Assembly: GCA_035541655.1 (NCBI GenBank)
Contig: DATKMY010000103.1
Span: 1-57,005 of the forward strand
Origin: CAIWHR01 sp035541655
GTDB taxonomy: Bacteria > Pseudomonadota > Gammaproteobacteria > Burkholderiales > Casimicrobiaceae
Direction of reading: 5' to 3'
DNA length: 57,005 nucleotides
A program made the translations under genes and the position numbers. How positions within the stretch are numbered: the stretch's first letter is position 1; the number at the start of each line of letters is the position of its first letter. Positions 7,921 to 17,511 of the stretch are shown here, piece by piece. The notes below the pieces were generated by a model. It ran no database searches, was not told where the DNA came from, and saw only the letters and a list, made by a program, of their open reading frames with translations.

Positions 7921-9171
7921 CTAGCCGAGGCGCATCTTGTCGATGCCGATCAGGCGGTCGTACACCGCGTAGAGCGCGAGGGTGGCCGCGAGCAGCATGA
8001 CCGACAGCGCGGCCGCCATCCCCCAGTTCACCGTCTTGCTCGCGTAGAACGCGATGAAGTAGCTGATCATCTGGTCGTCAGCGCCGCCGACCAGCGCCGG
8101 CGTGATGTAGTAGCCGAGCGCCTGGATGAACACCATCAGGCAGCCGGCGCCGACGCCGGGCAGCGTCTGCGGAAAGTAGACGCGCACGAACGCGGTGAGC
8201 GGCGGCGCGCCGAGCGACGAGGCCGCGCGCGCGTACGTGGGCGAAATGCCCTTCATAACCGCGAAGAGCGGCAGCACCATGAACGGCAGCAGCACGTGCA
8301 CCATCGCCACGTAGACGGCGAAGCGGTTGAAGATCATCCGGATCGGCCCTTCGATCAGGCCGAGCGAGATGAAGAGATTGTTGAGGATGCCCTCGCGCTG
8401 CAGCAGCACGACCCACGCCACCGTGCGCACGAGCAGTGACGTCCAGAACGGCAGCAGCACGAGGAAGAGCAGCAGCCCGGCCTTCGCCGGTTTCTGCCGG
8501 GAGATGTAGTACGCGACCGGATAGCCTATCAGCAGGCACGTGAGCATGACGACGCCGGAGATCCACAGCGTGCGGCCCAGCACGTTGCGGAAGACCGCCT
8601 GCTCGGCCGGCGCACCGACGATCGCGTTGTCGGAGTCGCGGCGAAGATCGAGCGCGGCGAGAAGGTAGAAGTCGGTCACGGGGCCGCCGGCGCGGCGGAT
8701 TGCCGCCCAGGTCTCGCGCTCGCCCCACTTCGGATCGATCGCGACGAGCGCATCGCGGGCCGAGCCCTCGAGCGGGTCGGGAAGCTGCCGACCGGTCGTG
8801 AACAGCAGCGAGCGGAAGCCGGCGACGTCGTAGTTGAGCCGCGTCGCCGCGCTGGCGAGCGTGCCGGCTTCGCGTGCGGCGCGAATGTCGGCGACGAGCG
8901 CGGCATACGCGCTCTCGTCGGGCAGGCCGCGGCCGTCCCAGCGCGCGAGCGCCGCGGTCACGCGCGGCAGCGTGTGCGCGACGTCGGTGTCGGCGACACC
9001 CCGCGCGAGCATGCTGCCGATCGGGACGATGAAGCTCGCCAGCAGGAAAAGGAAAAGCGGCAGCACCAGGGCTGCCGCTCGCAGCTGCTCGCGCCGCTCG
9101 CTTCTGCGCAGCGCCCGGCGCAGCAGGACGGAAGCGTCCTGTGCGCCGGTGGCCGCGACGGCGCTATCCAT
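7921..9171 (-). CDS. ABC transporter permease, PotB-like, with large periplasmic insertion
   Basis: A 416-aa inner-membrane permease, longer than classical PotB (about 280 aa). After the first membrane segment (about 36-55) comes a soluble, Ala/Asp/Arg-rich stretch of roughly 140 residues, then five more membrane segments. The EAA loop ASSLGAPPLTAFVRV precedes the last segments. The long loop 1 is known in some PotB-like proteins of putrescine/opine-type systems. It lies 17 bp after the binding-protein gene and pairs with the PotC-like permease. Confidence 0.87.
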   Translation of the reverse strand: MDSAVAATGAQDASVLLRRALRRSERREQLRAAALVLPLFLFLLASFIVPIGSMLARGVADTDVAHTLPRVTAALARWDGRGLPDESAYAALVADIRAAREAGTLASAATRLNYDVAGFRSLLFTTGRQLPDPLEGSARDALVAIDPKWGERETWAAIRRAGGPVTDFYLLAALDLRRDSDNAIVGAPAEQAVFRNVLGRTLWISGVVMLTCLLIGYPVAYYISRQKPAKAGLLLFLVLLPFWTSLLVRTVAWVVLLQREGILNNLFISLGLIEGPIRMIFNRFAVYVAMVHVLLPFMVLPLFAVMKGISPTYARAASSLGAPPLTAFVRVYFPQTLPGVGAGCLMVFIQALGYYITPALVGGADDQMISYFIAFYASKTVNWGMAAALSVMLLAATLALYAVYDRLIGIDKMRLG

Positions 9172-9188
9172 CGGACGTCACGCGAAGG

Positions 9189-10232
9189 CTACTTCGCCAC
9201 CCATGCGTTGAACCGCTGGTTGAGCTTGTCGAGATTCTCGAGCCAGAACTTGTCGTTGATGTAGAGAGCGCTCTTGATGTTCTCCGGCGCGGTCGCCAGG
9301 TTCGGCAGCACGTTCTTGTCGATGAGCGGCGTCGTGGCCTTCGCCGTCGGGCCGTACGGGATCTTCGGCGGCAGGTTCTTCTGGTTGTTGGGATCGTTGA
9401 CGAAGACCAGATACTTGTACGCGTCGTCCTTGTTCGGGGTGCCCTTCATGATCACCCACGAATCGATCGTGTACAGGTTGTTCGTCCACGCGATCTTGAA
9501 GTTCTTCTTGTCCTTGTCGTTCGCCGCGGCGATCCGGCCGTTGTAGGCGTTCGTCATCGCGACCTCGCCCGAGGCGAGAAGCTGCGGCGGCTGCGACCCC
9601 TTTTCCCACCAGACGAGGTTTGCCTTCAGCTCATCGAGCTTCTTGAATGCCCGGTCGACGCCGGCCGGCGTGGCGAGCACCTTGTAAACGTCGCCCGGCG
9701 CGACGCCGTCGGCCATCAGCGCGATCTCGAGGGTGGTCTTCGGACCCTTGCGCAGCGCGCGCTTGCCCGGCCACTTCTGCGTGTTCCAGAAATCCGCCCA
9801 CGACTTCGGGGCGTCGCCTTTGATCTTGTCGCCGTCGTAGGCGAGGATGAAGCTATAGACGATCGCGCCCACGCCGCAATCGTTGACGGCGTCGGCCAGG
9901 TACTTGTCCTTGCCGCCGATCTTCTGCCAGTCGAGCTTCTCGTACAGCCCCTCCTCGCAGCCGAGCAGGAGCTCTTCCGACTCGACCTGCACGACGTCCC
10001 AGTTGTTGTTGCCGCCCTGGATCTTCGCGCGGAGCGTGCCGACGCCGCCATCCCAGCTCTCTTCGGCCATCTTCGTGCCGCTCGCGATGAACGGCTTGAA
10101 ATAGACCTCGCGCTGCGCGTCCTGGTACGCGCCGCCCCAGGACACCACAGTCAGGTCGCGCGCTGCCGCGCTCCCGGCCGCCACGGCGGCGAGCGCCGCC
10201 AACACTCCCAGTTTCCACATCGGGTTACGCAT
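9189..10232 (-). CDS. Pot-type ABC substrate-binding protein
   Basis: A 347-aa periplasmic binding protein with a signal peptide (about 1-24, ending GSAAA) and a mature start RDLTVVSWGGAYQDA, typical of the spermidine/putrescine/opine (PotD-like, SBP_bac_8) family. Two adjacent ATGs are possible (10235 and 10232); 10232 gives the better spacing to GAGGAG. It captures a small amine-type ligand for the two permeases and the ATPase next to it. The ligand is inferred from the neighbouring aminotransferase, not seen. Confidence 0.88.
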   Translation of the reverse strand: MRNPMWKLGVLAALAAVAAGSAAARDLTVVSWGGAYQDAQREVYFKPFIASGTKMAEESWDGGVGTLRAKIQGGNNNWDVVQVESEELLLGCEEGLYEKLDWQKIGGKDKYLADAVNDCGVGAIVYSFILAYDGDKIKGDAPKSWADFWNTQKWPGKRALRKGPKTTLEIALMADGVAPGDVYKVLATPAGVDRAFKKLDELKANLVWWEKGSQPPQLLASGEVAMTNAYNGRIAAANDKDKKNFKIAWTNNLYTIDSWVIMKGTPNKDDAYKYLVFVNDPNNQKNLPPKIPYGPTAKATTPLIDKNVLPNLATAPENIKSALYINDKFWLENLDKLNQRFNAWVAK

Positions 10233-10249
10233 CATCTTCTCCTCGAGGG

Positions 10250-11383
10250 TTACACCGCGGTGTCTTCCCGTGCGAATGCGCGGCAGTGCTCGGGCATCCA
10301 TGAGAGCTCGACCGCACCGCCGATCGCCGGCAACCTCCCCACTTCGTCGATCGGTCGCTTCACCGTGAAATCGTCGTTACCTGGCAACGCAACTCGCGCC
10401 CGGACGTGATCGCCCAGGTAGATCACCTCGCGCAGCGTTCCCCGGAGGCTGCATCCGGCGGTCGCGGCGATTGTAGCCCCGGGCGCGCCGATTTGCACCC
10501 GCTCCGGCCGCAGCGAAACCGTGGCCGCCGTGCCGGCAGCCAGCGGCGAGGCGAGCGAGCCTTGGATCGCGACGTCGCCGGCGATCCGGATCGAGCACCG
10601 CTCGCCGTCGACCGCTTGCAACGTTCCGTCGAAGCGGTTGTTCTCGCCGATGAAGCGGGCGACGAACGCGTTGATCGGCCGCTCGTAGAGCTGCTCCGGG
10701 CGATCGAGCTGCTGGATCTTGCCGCGATGGAAGACTGCGATCCGGTCCGACATCGTCAGCGCCTCGCCCTGGTCGTGCGTGACGTAGACCATCGTCACGC
10801 CGAGGGCCGCATGGAGCCGGCGGATCTCGAGCTGCATCTGCTCGCGGAGCTGCTTGTCGAGCGCGCCGAGCGGCTCGTCCATGAGCACGAGCTTCGGCTC
10901 GAAGACCAGCGCGCGCGCGACCGCCACGCGCTGCTGCTGCCCGCCCGAGAGTTGCGCGGGGCGGCGTCCGCCGAAGCCGGCGAGTCGGACCATCTCGAGC
11001 GCGCGCTCGACACGCCGCGCGGTCTCGTCGCGCGGGACGCGGCGCACCGACAGAGGAAATCCGATGTTGTCGGCGACGCTCATGTGCGGGAACAACGCGT
11101 AGTTCTGGAACACCATGCCGATCTGCCGCTGGTAGGGCGGCAGGCGCGACAGCGGCTTGCCCTCGAAAGTGATTTCGCCGAACGTGGGCGTCTCGAAGCC
11201 GGCGAGCATCATCAGCGTCGTCGTCTTGCCCGACCCCGAAGGCCCGAGCAGCGTCAGGAACTCGCCACGGACGATGTCGAGGTGGAGATCGTCGACGACG
11301 CGATTGACGCCGTCGTAGGTCTTGCCGATGCCGGCGAAGCGGACGATCGGATCGGACGCGGCCACGCGACCGGTTTCTATCAT
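10250..11383 (-). CDS. Pot-type ABC transporter ATP-binding protein
   Basis: A 377-aa PotA-like ATPase. It has Walker A GPSGSGKTT, Q-loop VFQNYALFPHM, signature LSGGQQQR, Walker B LVLMDEPLGALD, the switch His in THDQGEA, and a C-terminal TOBE domain (about 290-377). It drives the PotB/PotC-like permeases. ATG 11383 is chosen: GAAGG overlaps the stop codon of the upstream SDR gene, indicating translational coupling. A longer start at 11413 would overlap the SDR gene. Confidence 0.9.
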   Translation of the reverse strand: MIETGRVAASDPIVRFAGIGKTYDGVNRVVDDLHLDIVRGEFLTLLGPSGSGKTTTLMMLAGFETPTFGEITFEGKPLSRLPPYQRQIGMVFQNYALFPHMSVADNIGFPLSVRRVPRDETARRVERALEMVRLAGFGGRRPAQLSGGQQQRVAVARALVFEPKLVLMDEPLGALDKQLREQMQLEIRRLHAALGVTMVYVTHDQGEALTMSDRIAVFHRGKIQQLDRPEQLYERPINAFVARFIGENNRFDGTLQAVDGERCSIRIAGDVAIQGSLASPLAAGTAATVSLRPERVQIGAPGATIAATAGCSLRGTLREVIYLGDHVRARVALPGNDDFTVKRPIDEVGRLPAIGGAVELSWMPEHCRAFAREDTAV

Positions 11384-11393
11384 GTGTCCGCCT

Positions 11394-12122
11394 TCATACG
11401 TGCTGCCCTCCATTGATCGGAATCTCCGCACCCGTGATGTAGGAAGCCTGCGGCGAGCAGAGGAACCAGATCAGGTCCGCGACCTCGGCCGTCGTGCCGA
11501 GGCGGTGCATCGGGACGTCGCGCTCGACGATCTGCGGCGTGCCGGGCGAGAGGATCGCCGTGTCGATCTCGCCCGGGGCGATCGCATTGACGCGCACGCC
11601 GGCTGGCGCGAGGTCGAACGCGAGCTCCCGCGTGAGCGCCGCGAGCGCCGCCTTCGACGTAGCGTACGCCGAGCCCGCGAAGGGGTGCACGCGCGAGCCC
11701 GCGATCGACGTGAGATTGACGACGGCCCCGCGCGCCTTCGCGAGCTCCCGCGCGAAGCCGCGGGTGAGCAGCAGCGGTGCGTAGAAGTTCGTGTTGTACA
11801 TCGACTGCCACGTCGCGATGTCGGTGTCCAGCGAGTTGAGACGCGATCCGCCGGGTCCTTTGGGCGAGGTCCCGGCGTTGTTGACGAGCGCGTGCAGCTC
11901 GCCTTCGTCGAGCATTTCGCGCATCAGTTCCACGCAGCGCCCGATCGTGTCGAGGTCGGAGAGGTCGAGGAGGATGTGCGAGCGCCCGATGCTCCACGGA
12001 CACGCGCCCGGGGGAGGCTCGCGCGACACCGTGATCACGCGCCAGCCGCTCTCGTGGAAGCGCAGCGCCGTCGCGTGACCGATTCCTCGGCTCGCGCCGG
12101 TGACGATGATCGTCTTTTCCAT
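11394..12122 (-). CDS. Short-chain dehydrogenase/reductase
   Basis: A 242-aa classical SDR. It shows cofactor motif TGASRGIG (8-15), NNAG near 85, a catalytic Ser in the LTSIAGS region, and the YATSK active site (Tyr/Lys). The C-terminal GAEIPINGGQHV is the usual end of FabG-like enzymes. Sitting between the aminotransferase and the ABC genes, it may oxidise or reduce the aldehyde or keto product of transamination, but the substrate is unknown. Confidence 0.88.
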   Translation of the reverse strand: MEKTIIVTGASRGIGHATALRFHESGWRVITVSREPPPGACPWSIGRSHILLDLSDLDTIGRCVELMREMLDEGELHALVNNAGTSPKGPGGSRLNSLDTDIATWQSMYNTNFYAPLLLTRGFARELAKARGAVVNLTSIAGSRVHPFAGSAYATSKAALAALTRELAFDLAPAGVRVNAIAPGEIDTAILSPGTPQIVERDVPMHRLGTTAEVADLIWFLCSPQASYITGAEIPINGGQHV

Positions 12123-12173
12123 CGCGAGCGCTTCAGCCGCCGCGCGCCGGCCGCCGCCGTGCGGGGCGCATAG

Positions 12174-13556
12174 TCACGCGAGCCCTCGTTCCCGGACCAT
12201 CGCCCAGGCGTCGTCGAGCGCTCTCGCGAAGCAGCCCATCAGCTCGTCGATCTCGGCCTCCGAGATGACGAGCGGCGGACTGAACGCGATGATGTCGCCC
12301 GGCATGTTGCGCAGGATTGCGCCGTGGTGCTGCGCGCGCTTGACAAGGAACGCGCCGACGCCCGCCTTCGCGTCGAAGCTCTCCTTCGTCGCCTTGTCGC
12401 GAACGAGCTCGATGGCACCGATCAGGCCTAGCCCACGCGCGTCGCCGACGAGCGGATGATCCTTGTAGCTGCGGATCGCCGCCTGCAGCCGCGGCCCGAC
12501 ACGGCGCACCATGCCGACGATATCGCGCTCCTCGTAGATCTTCAGCGTTTCGAGCGCGACCGCGGCCGGCACCGGATGCGCGGAGTAAGTGTAGCCGTGC
12601 CCGAAGATGCCGAGCTTGTCGCTTTGCGCGACGAGGATGTCGTAGACGCTGCCCTTGACGAGGTTCGCCGAGATCGGCAGGTAGCCGGCGGAGAGCGCCT
12701 TGGCGAGCGTCATGATGTCCGGATCGAGCTGGAACGTCTGCGTGCCGAACATGTTGCCGGTGCGGCCGAAGCCGCAGATCACCTCGTCGACGACGAACAG
12801 GATCTCGTATTTCCTGAGGATCCGCTGCACGCGATCGAAATACGTCGCCGGAGGGATGATCACGCCGCCCGCGCCCATCACGGGCTCGGCGAAAAAGGCG
12901 GCGACGGTGTCGGGTCCTTCGCGCAGGATCAGTCGCTCGAGATTGTCGGCGAGCCGTGCGGCGTAGGCCTCCTCGGACTCTCCCGGCAGCCCGTCGCGAT
13001 AATGATGCGGGCAGTCCGTGTGGAGGAAGCGGGCGATCGGCAGGTCGAAATCGGTCTGTGCGAACGGCAGGCCGGTCAGGCTCGCCGCGGCGATCGTCAT
13101 CCCGTGGTAGGCGCGCCGCCGCGAGATGATCTTCTTCTTCTGCGGCCGACCGAGCGCGTTGTTCACATACCACGCGAGCTTCACGGCGGTGTCGTTCGCC
13201 TCCGATCCGGAATTGGCGAAGAGCGCGCGGGTCATGCCTGCGGGCGCGACGCGAACCAGCGCTTCGGCGAGCAGCGTGGTGACGGCCGGTACCCGGCCGG
13301 AGAAGCTGTGGTAGAACGGGAGCTCCAGCATCTGCCGATAGGCTGCCTCTGCGAGCCGCGCCTCGGAGAAGCCGAGGGAGGCGCACCAGAGGCCCGCGAG
13401 CCCCTCGAGATAGCGGCGGCCCTCGTCGTCGTAAACGTAGACGCCCTCGCCGCGCGTGATGACGAGCGGTCCGTCGGCCTGCACCGAGCGTAGATTCGTC
13501 GTCGGATGCAGATGGTAGGCGAGGTCGCGGCGCGCGGCCGAAGTTGTCAGCGACAT
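12174..13556 (-). CDS. Class III PLP-dependent aminotransferase
   Basis: A 460-aa omega-amino-acid aminotransferase (fold type I). It has the GSEA phosphate-binding loop (117-120), Asp257 in VVDEVICGFGRTG, and the Schiff-base Lys286 in TLAKALSAGYLP. Its length and motifs fit the beta-alanine:pyruvate / putrescine / GABA aminotransferase group. It transfers a terminal amino group to a keto acid using PLP in the cytoplasm. It opens the operon whose other genes are an SDR and a Pot-type importer, suggesting catabolism of an imported amine or omega-amino acid. Confidence 0.9.
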   Translation of the reverse strand: MSLTTSAARRDLAYHLHPTTNLRSVQADGPLVITRGEGVYVYDDEGRRYLEGLAGLWCASLGFSEARLAEAAYRQMLELPFYHSFSGRVPAVTTLLAEALVRVAPAGMTRALFANSGSEANDTAVKLAWYVNNALGRPQKKKIISRRRAYHGMTIAAASLTGLPFAQTDFDLPIARFLHTDCPHHYRDGLPGESEEAYAARLADNLERLILREGPDTVAAFFAEPVMGAGGVIIPPATYFDRVQRILRKYEILFVVDEVICGFGRTGNMFGTQTFQLDPDIMTLAKALSAGYLPISANLVKGSVYDILVAQSDKLGIFGHGYTYSAHPVPAAVALETLKIYEERDIVGMVRRVGPRLQAAIRSYKDHPLVGDARGLGLIGAIELVRDKATKESFDAKAGVGAFLVKRAQHHGAILRNMPGDIIAFSPPLVISEAEIDELMGCFARALDDAWAMVRERGLA

Positions 13557-13664
13557 GGAGTTTGCGGGGCTGGGGCAGCGCCAACGGGGTGCGGCTAGCG
13601 CCGATTGTTGGCGTCGACGGTCGCGGGCGTCAAGGGCGCCGCGGCCGGATGGCCGAATTCCCCC

Positions 13665-14492
13665 TCACCTGAACATCGCGTTGATGTCAGCGTAGGGGAT
13701 CGCCGCGTCGGCGAACGTGAAAGTTCCGCCGCTGCGAACCTCCCGCGCGGCTCGGACGAAAGCGCCGTAGGCCGCTCGAGCGAGCGAGGATCCCAGGCTG
13801 ACGCGCTTCACGCCGATCGCACCCAATTCGTCGAGCGAGAGCGCCGCGCCAGACAGGCCCATCACGACGTTGACGGGCCTGGGCGCCACCGCCTTGACGA
13901 CGGTCTCGATGTCGGCCCGCGACTTGAGGCCAGGGGCGTAGAGGACGTCGGCACCTGCCGCCGCGAACGCTTCGAGACGCCTGATCGTGTCGCCGAGGTC
14001 GGGGCGGCCGTTGATGAGGTTCTCCGCGCGGGCGGTCAGCGTGAACGGGAAGGGCAGGCCGCGGGCAGCCTTCACCGCCGCGGCGACGCGTTCGACCGCA
14101 AGCGCGAACGGGTAGATCGGATCGCTGGCGCGGCCCGTCGCGTCCTCGATCGATCCGCCGGCCAGGCCGACCTTCGCTGCGAGCTCGATCGTTTCCGCGC
14201 AAGCGGCGGGGTCGTCGGCGAAGCCGTTCTCGAGGTCGGCCGACACGGGCAGCGCGGTCGCGTCGACGATCGTGCGCGCGTTCGCGAGCGTCTCCTCGCG
14301 GGTGATCGCGCCCTCGGCGTCGGGCCTGCCCAACGAGAAGGCGAAACCGGCGCTCGTCGTCGCGAGCGCCTCGAACCCGAGCGCGGCGAGCACTCGCGCG
14401 GAGCCCGCGTCCCAGGGGTTGGGAATCGCGAAGATTCCGGGACGCGTGTGCAGGCGGCTGAATCTCTCGGCTCGCGTGGCGATGTCGTTCAT
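13665..14492 (-). CDS. Isocitrate lyase / PEP mutase family protein
   Basis: A 275-aa TIM-barrel enzyme of the ICL/PEP-mutase superfamily. Seen: the IPNPWDAGSARVL start region, SADLENGF (the metal-site Asp/Glu segment), GGSIEDATG, and LTARAEN near the middle. The KKCGH loop of true isocitrate lyases is absent. These proteins cleave or rearrange small 2-hydroxy or 2-oxo acids; the substrate is unknown. It is divergent from the TPR-glycosyltransferase gene, with 144 bp between them. Confidence 0.85.
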   Translation of the reverse strand: MNDIATRAERFSRLHTRPGIFAIPNPWDAGSARVLAALGFEALATTSAGFAFSLGRPDAEGAITREETLANARTIVDATALPVSADLENGFADDPAACAETIELAAKVGLAGGSIEDATGRASDPIYPFALAVERVAAAVKAARGLPFPFTLTARAENLINGRPDLGDTIRRLEAFAAAGADVLYAPGLKSRADIETVVKAVAPRPVNVVMGLSGAALSLDELGAIGVKRVSLGSSLARAAYGAFVRAAREVRSGGTFTFADAAIPYADINAMFR

Positions 14493-14636
14493 CGTGCGTC
14501 GATCGTTCTCGCGGTCTCTCGCCGCGGTGCGTCGCTCCGCGGCGGTTCTTGTTCGCCCTGCCGGATTCGACTACGTTAACACCATGGACGCGACTGCGCA
14601 CGGCGCGATGATCCCAGGCGCTCGCATGCCGATCCC

Positions 14637-15890
14637 ATGTCGGCTGCCGCCGAGATGAAGGACGCGCTCGCGGCGTATCGCGAGGGCCGTTACGCGGATT
14701 CCCTGGCGAGTGCCCGCCGCTGGGTGTCCGCGCAACCCGCGGACCCGGATGCGCATCGCCTGCTGGCGCAGTCGGCGTTCCGCCTGCACGACCACCGCCT
14801 GGCGGCGACCGCGTTCGAAGCTGCGGAACGCGTGGGCGGGGGCGTAGCGTGTGCGTTCAATGCCGGCAACGCATGGAGCGCCGCAGGCGATCACCCGCGT
14901 GCGATCGAAGCCTGGACGCGCGCGTGGCGCGCAGGCGTCGCTGCGGCCGCGACGCCGCTTGCGCGGGCGTTCGTCGCTGCCGGCGACCTGCGCGCAGCAG
15001 TACGCACCTATCGCGAGATCGCCCAGCGTGACGCGACCGCCTACGATGCCGTCCAGGCGATCGTGACGCTTGCCGACGCGGAAGACGCCGAGCCTGCACC
15101 CGCACTTCCGCTGCCGCAGGCGGGAAGTTTCGCGCCGCCGAGTCTGCTGTCCTTCGTGGTCTGCAGCATCGATGCAGTGAAGCTCGCTGCCTTCTCGAGC
15201 ATGGTGGCGCAGCGCTGGGCGGGGCGGGCGCACGAGGTCGTTCCGATCACCGACGCCCGGTCGCTGTGCGAGGGCTATCTGCGGGGACTCGCGAAGAGTC
15301 GTGGCGACGCCGTCGTGTTCTGCCACGACGACATCGATCTTCTGGCGCCCGACGTGGCGGAGCGCGTCGCCTTGCACCTGACCAGTCACGAGCTCGTCGG
15401 CGCCGCAGGGACGACGCGCGTCTCGGGTCCGGCGGTGCTCTGGTCCGGGCACCCCTGGATTCACGGATGGGTGACACACCGGTTGCCGGGAGAAGCCGAC
15501 TACGAGCCGTCGTTCCTGAGCCTCGAGGCGCCCGTCGTGCCCGGAGCGCAGGCGCTCGACGGCGTCTTCATCGCCTGCCGCCGCGAAGTCGTGGAGCGCA
15601 TCGGGTTCGACGCGCGGACGTTCGACGGCTTTCATCTCTACGATCTCGATTTCACGTATCGCGCATTCCTGGACGGGCGCCGGCTTGCCGTTGCCTGCGA
15701 CCTGGGCCTCGTGCATGCGTCGAAGGGGCGATTCGACATCGCGTGGCATCGGGATGCCGAGCGATTCCGCAGGAAGTTTCCGGCGTTGTCGGGCGCGAGG
15801 GGCGCGCCGCACTGGTACGCCGTGCGCGCGCCCGCCGCCGACGCCGTACTCGCGCTGCAGCGCCGCCTGTATCGGATGGTGACCGACTGA
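14637..15890 (+). CDS. TPR-glycosyltransferase fusion protein
   Basis: A 417-aa protein. Residues 1-150 form TPR-like helical pairs (AYREGRYADSLASARRWV, then DPDAHRLLAQSAF). Residues from about 165 form a GT-A domain of the Glyco_tranf_2_5 type, with VVFCHDDIDLL (the DxD-like metal motif) and a DFTYRAFLDGR segment. It is predicted to be a cytoplasmic sugar transferase, perhaps acting on a protein held by the TPRs. The ATG at 14637 has no strong ribosome site. The MBL-like gene follows closely. Confidence 0.78.
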   Translation: MSAAAEMKDALAAYREGRYADSLASARRWVSAQPADPDAHRLLAQSAFRLHDHRLAATAFEAAERVGGGVACAFNAGNAWSAAGDHPRAIEAWTRAWRAGVAAAATPLARAFVAAGDLRAAVRTYREIAQRDATAYDAVQAIVTLADAEDAEPAPALPLPQAGSFAPPSLLSFVVCSIDAVKLAAFSSMVAQRWAGRAHEVVPITDARSLCEGYLRGLAKSRGDAVVFCHDDIDLLAPDVAERVALHLTSHELVGAAGTTRVSGPAVLWSGHPWIHGWVTHRLPGEADYEPSFLSLEAPVVPGAQALDGVFIACRREVVERIGFDARTFDGFHLYDLDFTYRAFLDGRRLAVACDLGLVHASKGRFDIAWHRDAERFRRKFPALSGARGAPHWYAVRAPAADAVLALQRRLYRMVTD

Positions 15891-15913
15891 CCTTCGCCGA
15901 CTACACTCGCGCA

Positions 15914-16621
15914 GTGGAAACGACGGTGCACGGCTGGAAGATCTTCGACGCTCGAACGCCGATCCTCGCGTACGAGTATTCGTTCGGTCCGGGGCTCGCC
16001 AATGCGCTCGCCGTCGGCGGAGAGGCGGGCGTCGTCGTCGTGAGTCCGCCCTGCCGCGTCGCGGAGAGCGTCTTCGGCGACCTCGCCCGATACGGTCCGG
16101 TGCGTGCGCTCGTCGCGCCCAACGCCTTCCATCACCTGGGAATCCCGGAATGGAAGGCGCGCTTTCCGGACGCCGCGATCTTCGCGCCCGCACAGTCGAT
16201 CGCCCGCGTCGAGAGGCAAACGTCGCTCGCCGGGATTCACCCGGTCGCGGAAGCCGGGTCGATCACCGGACCGGCGCTGGAATTGATCGACATGCCGCAT
16301 TACAAGACGGGCGAAGTGCTGGTGCGCATCACGACGGAGCGCGGCATCGTCTGGTACGTGACCGACGTGATCATGAACATGCCGGAGCTGCCGCGGCACC
16401 CGATCGCGAAGCTCGTCTTCCGCGCGAGCGGCAGCGCCCCGGGTCCGCGGTTCAACAACATCGCGCCGCTGTTCATGATGCGCGACAGGGCGGCGCTGCG
16501 GCGCTGGCTTTGCGAGGAGTTCCGCAGGGCGCCGCCGACGTGGATGATCGCCGCCCACGGCGATATCGTCGACTTCGCCAGGAATCCGGAGGTCGGACGC
16601 GCGCTGTTCGCTGCGAGCTAG
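15914..16621 (+). CDS. DUF4336-like protein (metallo-beta-lactamase-fold type)
   Basis: A 235-aa protein starting at GTG 15914 (another GTG at 15926 is possible); the open frame runs further upstream but only inside the preceding gene. Segments APNAFHHLGIPEW, FPDAAIFAP and MPHYKTGEVLVR, with a conserved His-Asp pair near IAAHGDIVDF, resemble DUF4336 proteins, which have an MBL-like fold without the full HxHxDH motif. The function is unknown. It lies 23 bp after the TPR-glycosyltransferase gene on the same strand. Confidence 0.72.
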   Translation: METTVHGWKIFDARTPILAYEYSFGPGLANALAVGGEAGVVVVSPPCRVAESVFGDLARYGPVRALVAPNAFHHLGIPEWKARFPDAAIFAPAQSIARVERQTSLAGIHPVAEAGSITGPALELIDMPHYKTGEVLVRITTERGIVWYVTDVIMNMPELPRHPIAKLVFRASGSAPGPRFNNIAPLFMMRDRAALRRWLCEEFRRAPPTWMIAAHGDIVDFARNPEVGRALFAAS

Positions 16622-16637
16622 AGGCGTCCCGCGGGGT

Positions 16638-17267
16638 TCACGCAGCGCGCCGTGCGAGCAACGCCCAGACGCCTGCCGCCGAGAGCAGCGAGCCGCCGGC
16701 AAAGCGGAACCCCCGCTGCGCGCGCGGCGACGCGAGGAGCTTCGCCGCCGATGCGGCAAACAGCGCATAGAGCGTCGCGTTGATCGTCGCCATGACGACG
16801 AACGTGATCGCAAGGATCCAAAGCTGCGGCGCCATGTCGGCGCCGGGGTTGATGAACTGCGGAAGGAACGCGACGAAGAAAATCATTCCCTTCGGGTTGA
16901 GCGCCGTGACGAGCCAGGTGTTCGCGAACAACCGCCAGCGCGATTGCGTCGCGGCGAGCGGCGTCGCGGCCTCGGTCAGGGTCGCCGCCGAGCGAAAGAG
17001 CCGGATGCCGAGAAAGAGCAGGTAGAGGCCGCCGATCCACTTGACGACCGTGAACCAGAACGCCGAAGCGGCGAGCAGCGCGCCGAGGCCGAGCAGCGAA
17101 AGGACGAGCGCTGTCGAATCGCCGAGCGCGACGGCGGCTACGAGGGCAACGTTGGCTCGACCGCCGTGCGACAGCGAATAGCTGATCACCGTGAGAATCG
17201 TCGGGCCGGGAATGACGAGCAGAACCGCGGAAGCGGCGACGAATGCCAGCCAGAGCTCGATGGACAT
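16638..17267 (-). CDS. LysE/RhtB-family exporter
   Basis: A 209-aa inner-membrane protein with about six membrane segments. The N-terminal PGPTILTVISYSLSHG motif and the NPKGMIFFVAFLPQF motif near residue 120 are the family hallmarks. It exports amino acids or related small molecules; the substrate cannot be told. The gene converges with the DUF4336-like gene, only 16 bp away. Confidence 0.9.
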   Translation of the reverse strand: MSIELWLAFVAASAVLLVIPGPTILTVISYSLSHGGRANVALVAAVALGDSTALVLSLLGLGALLAASAFWFTVVKWIGGLYLLFLGIRLFRSAATLTEAATPLAATQSRWRLFANTWLVTALNPKGMIFFVAFLPQFINPGADMAPQLWILAITFVVMATINATLYALFAASAAKLLASPRAQRGFRFAGGSLLSAAGVWALLARRAA

Positions 17268-17303
17268 GGGAAAGCGATCGTCGCTGGAAGGTGCGCCGCG
17301 ATT

Positions 17304-17511
17304 CTACTCCACGCGCGCCGCCCGAGGCTGCCGCCTCCGTCTGCGGTTGCGGCTCTGGGATCCGTGCTTGACGCGCAGCCACTCGCGCTTGAGGATCGCC
17401 TGCGCGAGCTTCGTGATGGTCTCGACGTCGGCCTCGGTTGCGCATTCCTCGGCCTCCTCGGATCGCAGGTGCTTCGCGGCCGCTTCGATCGCGTGACAGA
17501 GACGCTGATGG
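17304..17511 (-). pseudogene. Out-of-frame 3' part of the small membrane-protein gene
   Basis: Directly after the TGA at 17514-17512 the next frame stays open to TAG at 17306-17304 and reads as credible protein: DHQRLCHAIEAAAKHLR, then Glu-rich helix, then a basic tail. Removing one T of the GCTTGAC stretch (about 17513-17516) joins the two parts as NPNEADHQRL. The piece has no start of its own. It is either a real frameshift or a one-base sequencing/assembly error. Confidence 0.6.

Noticed and set aside
15266..15913. 5' extension of the DUF4336-like gene
   Set aside because: The added stretch is Arg-rich and overlaps the TPR-glycosyltransferase gene in another frame; family-like sequence begins only around 15914.
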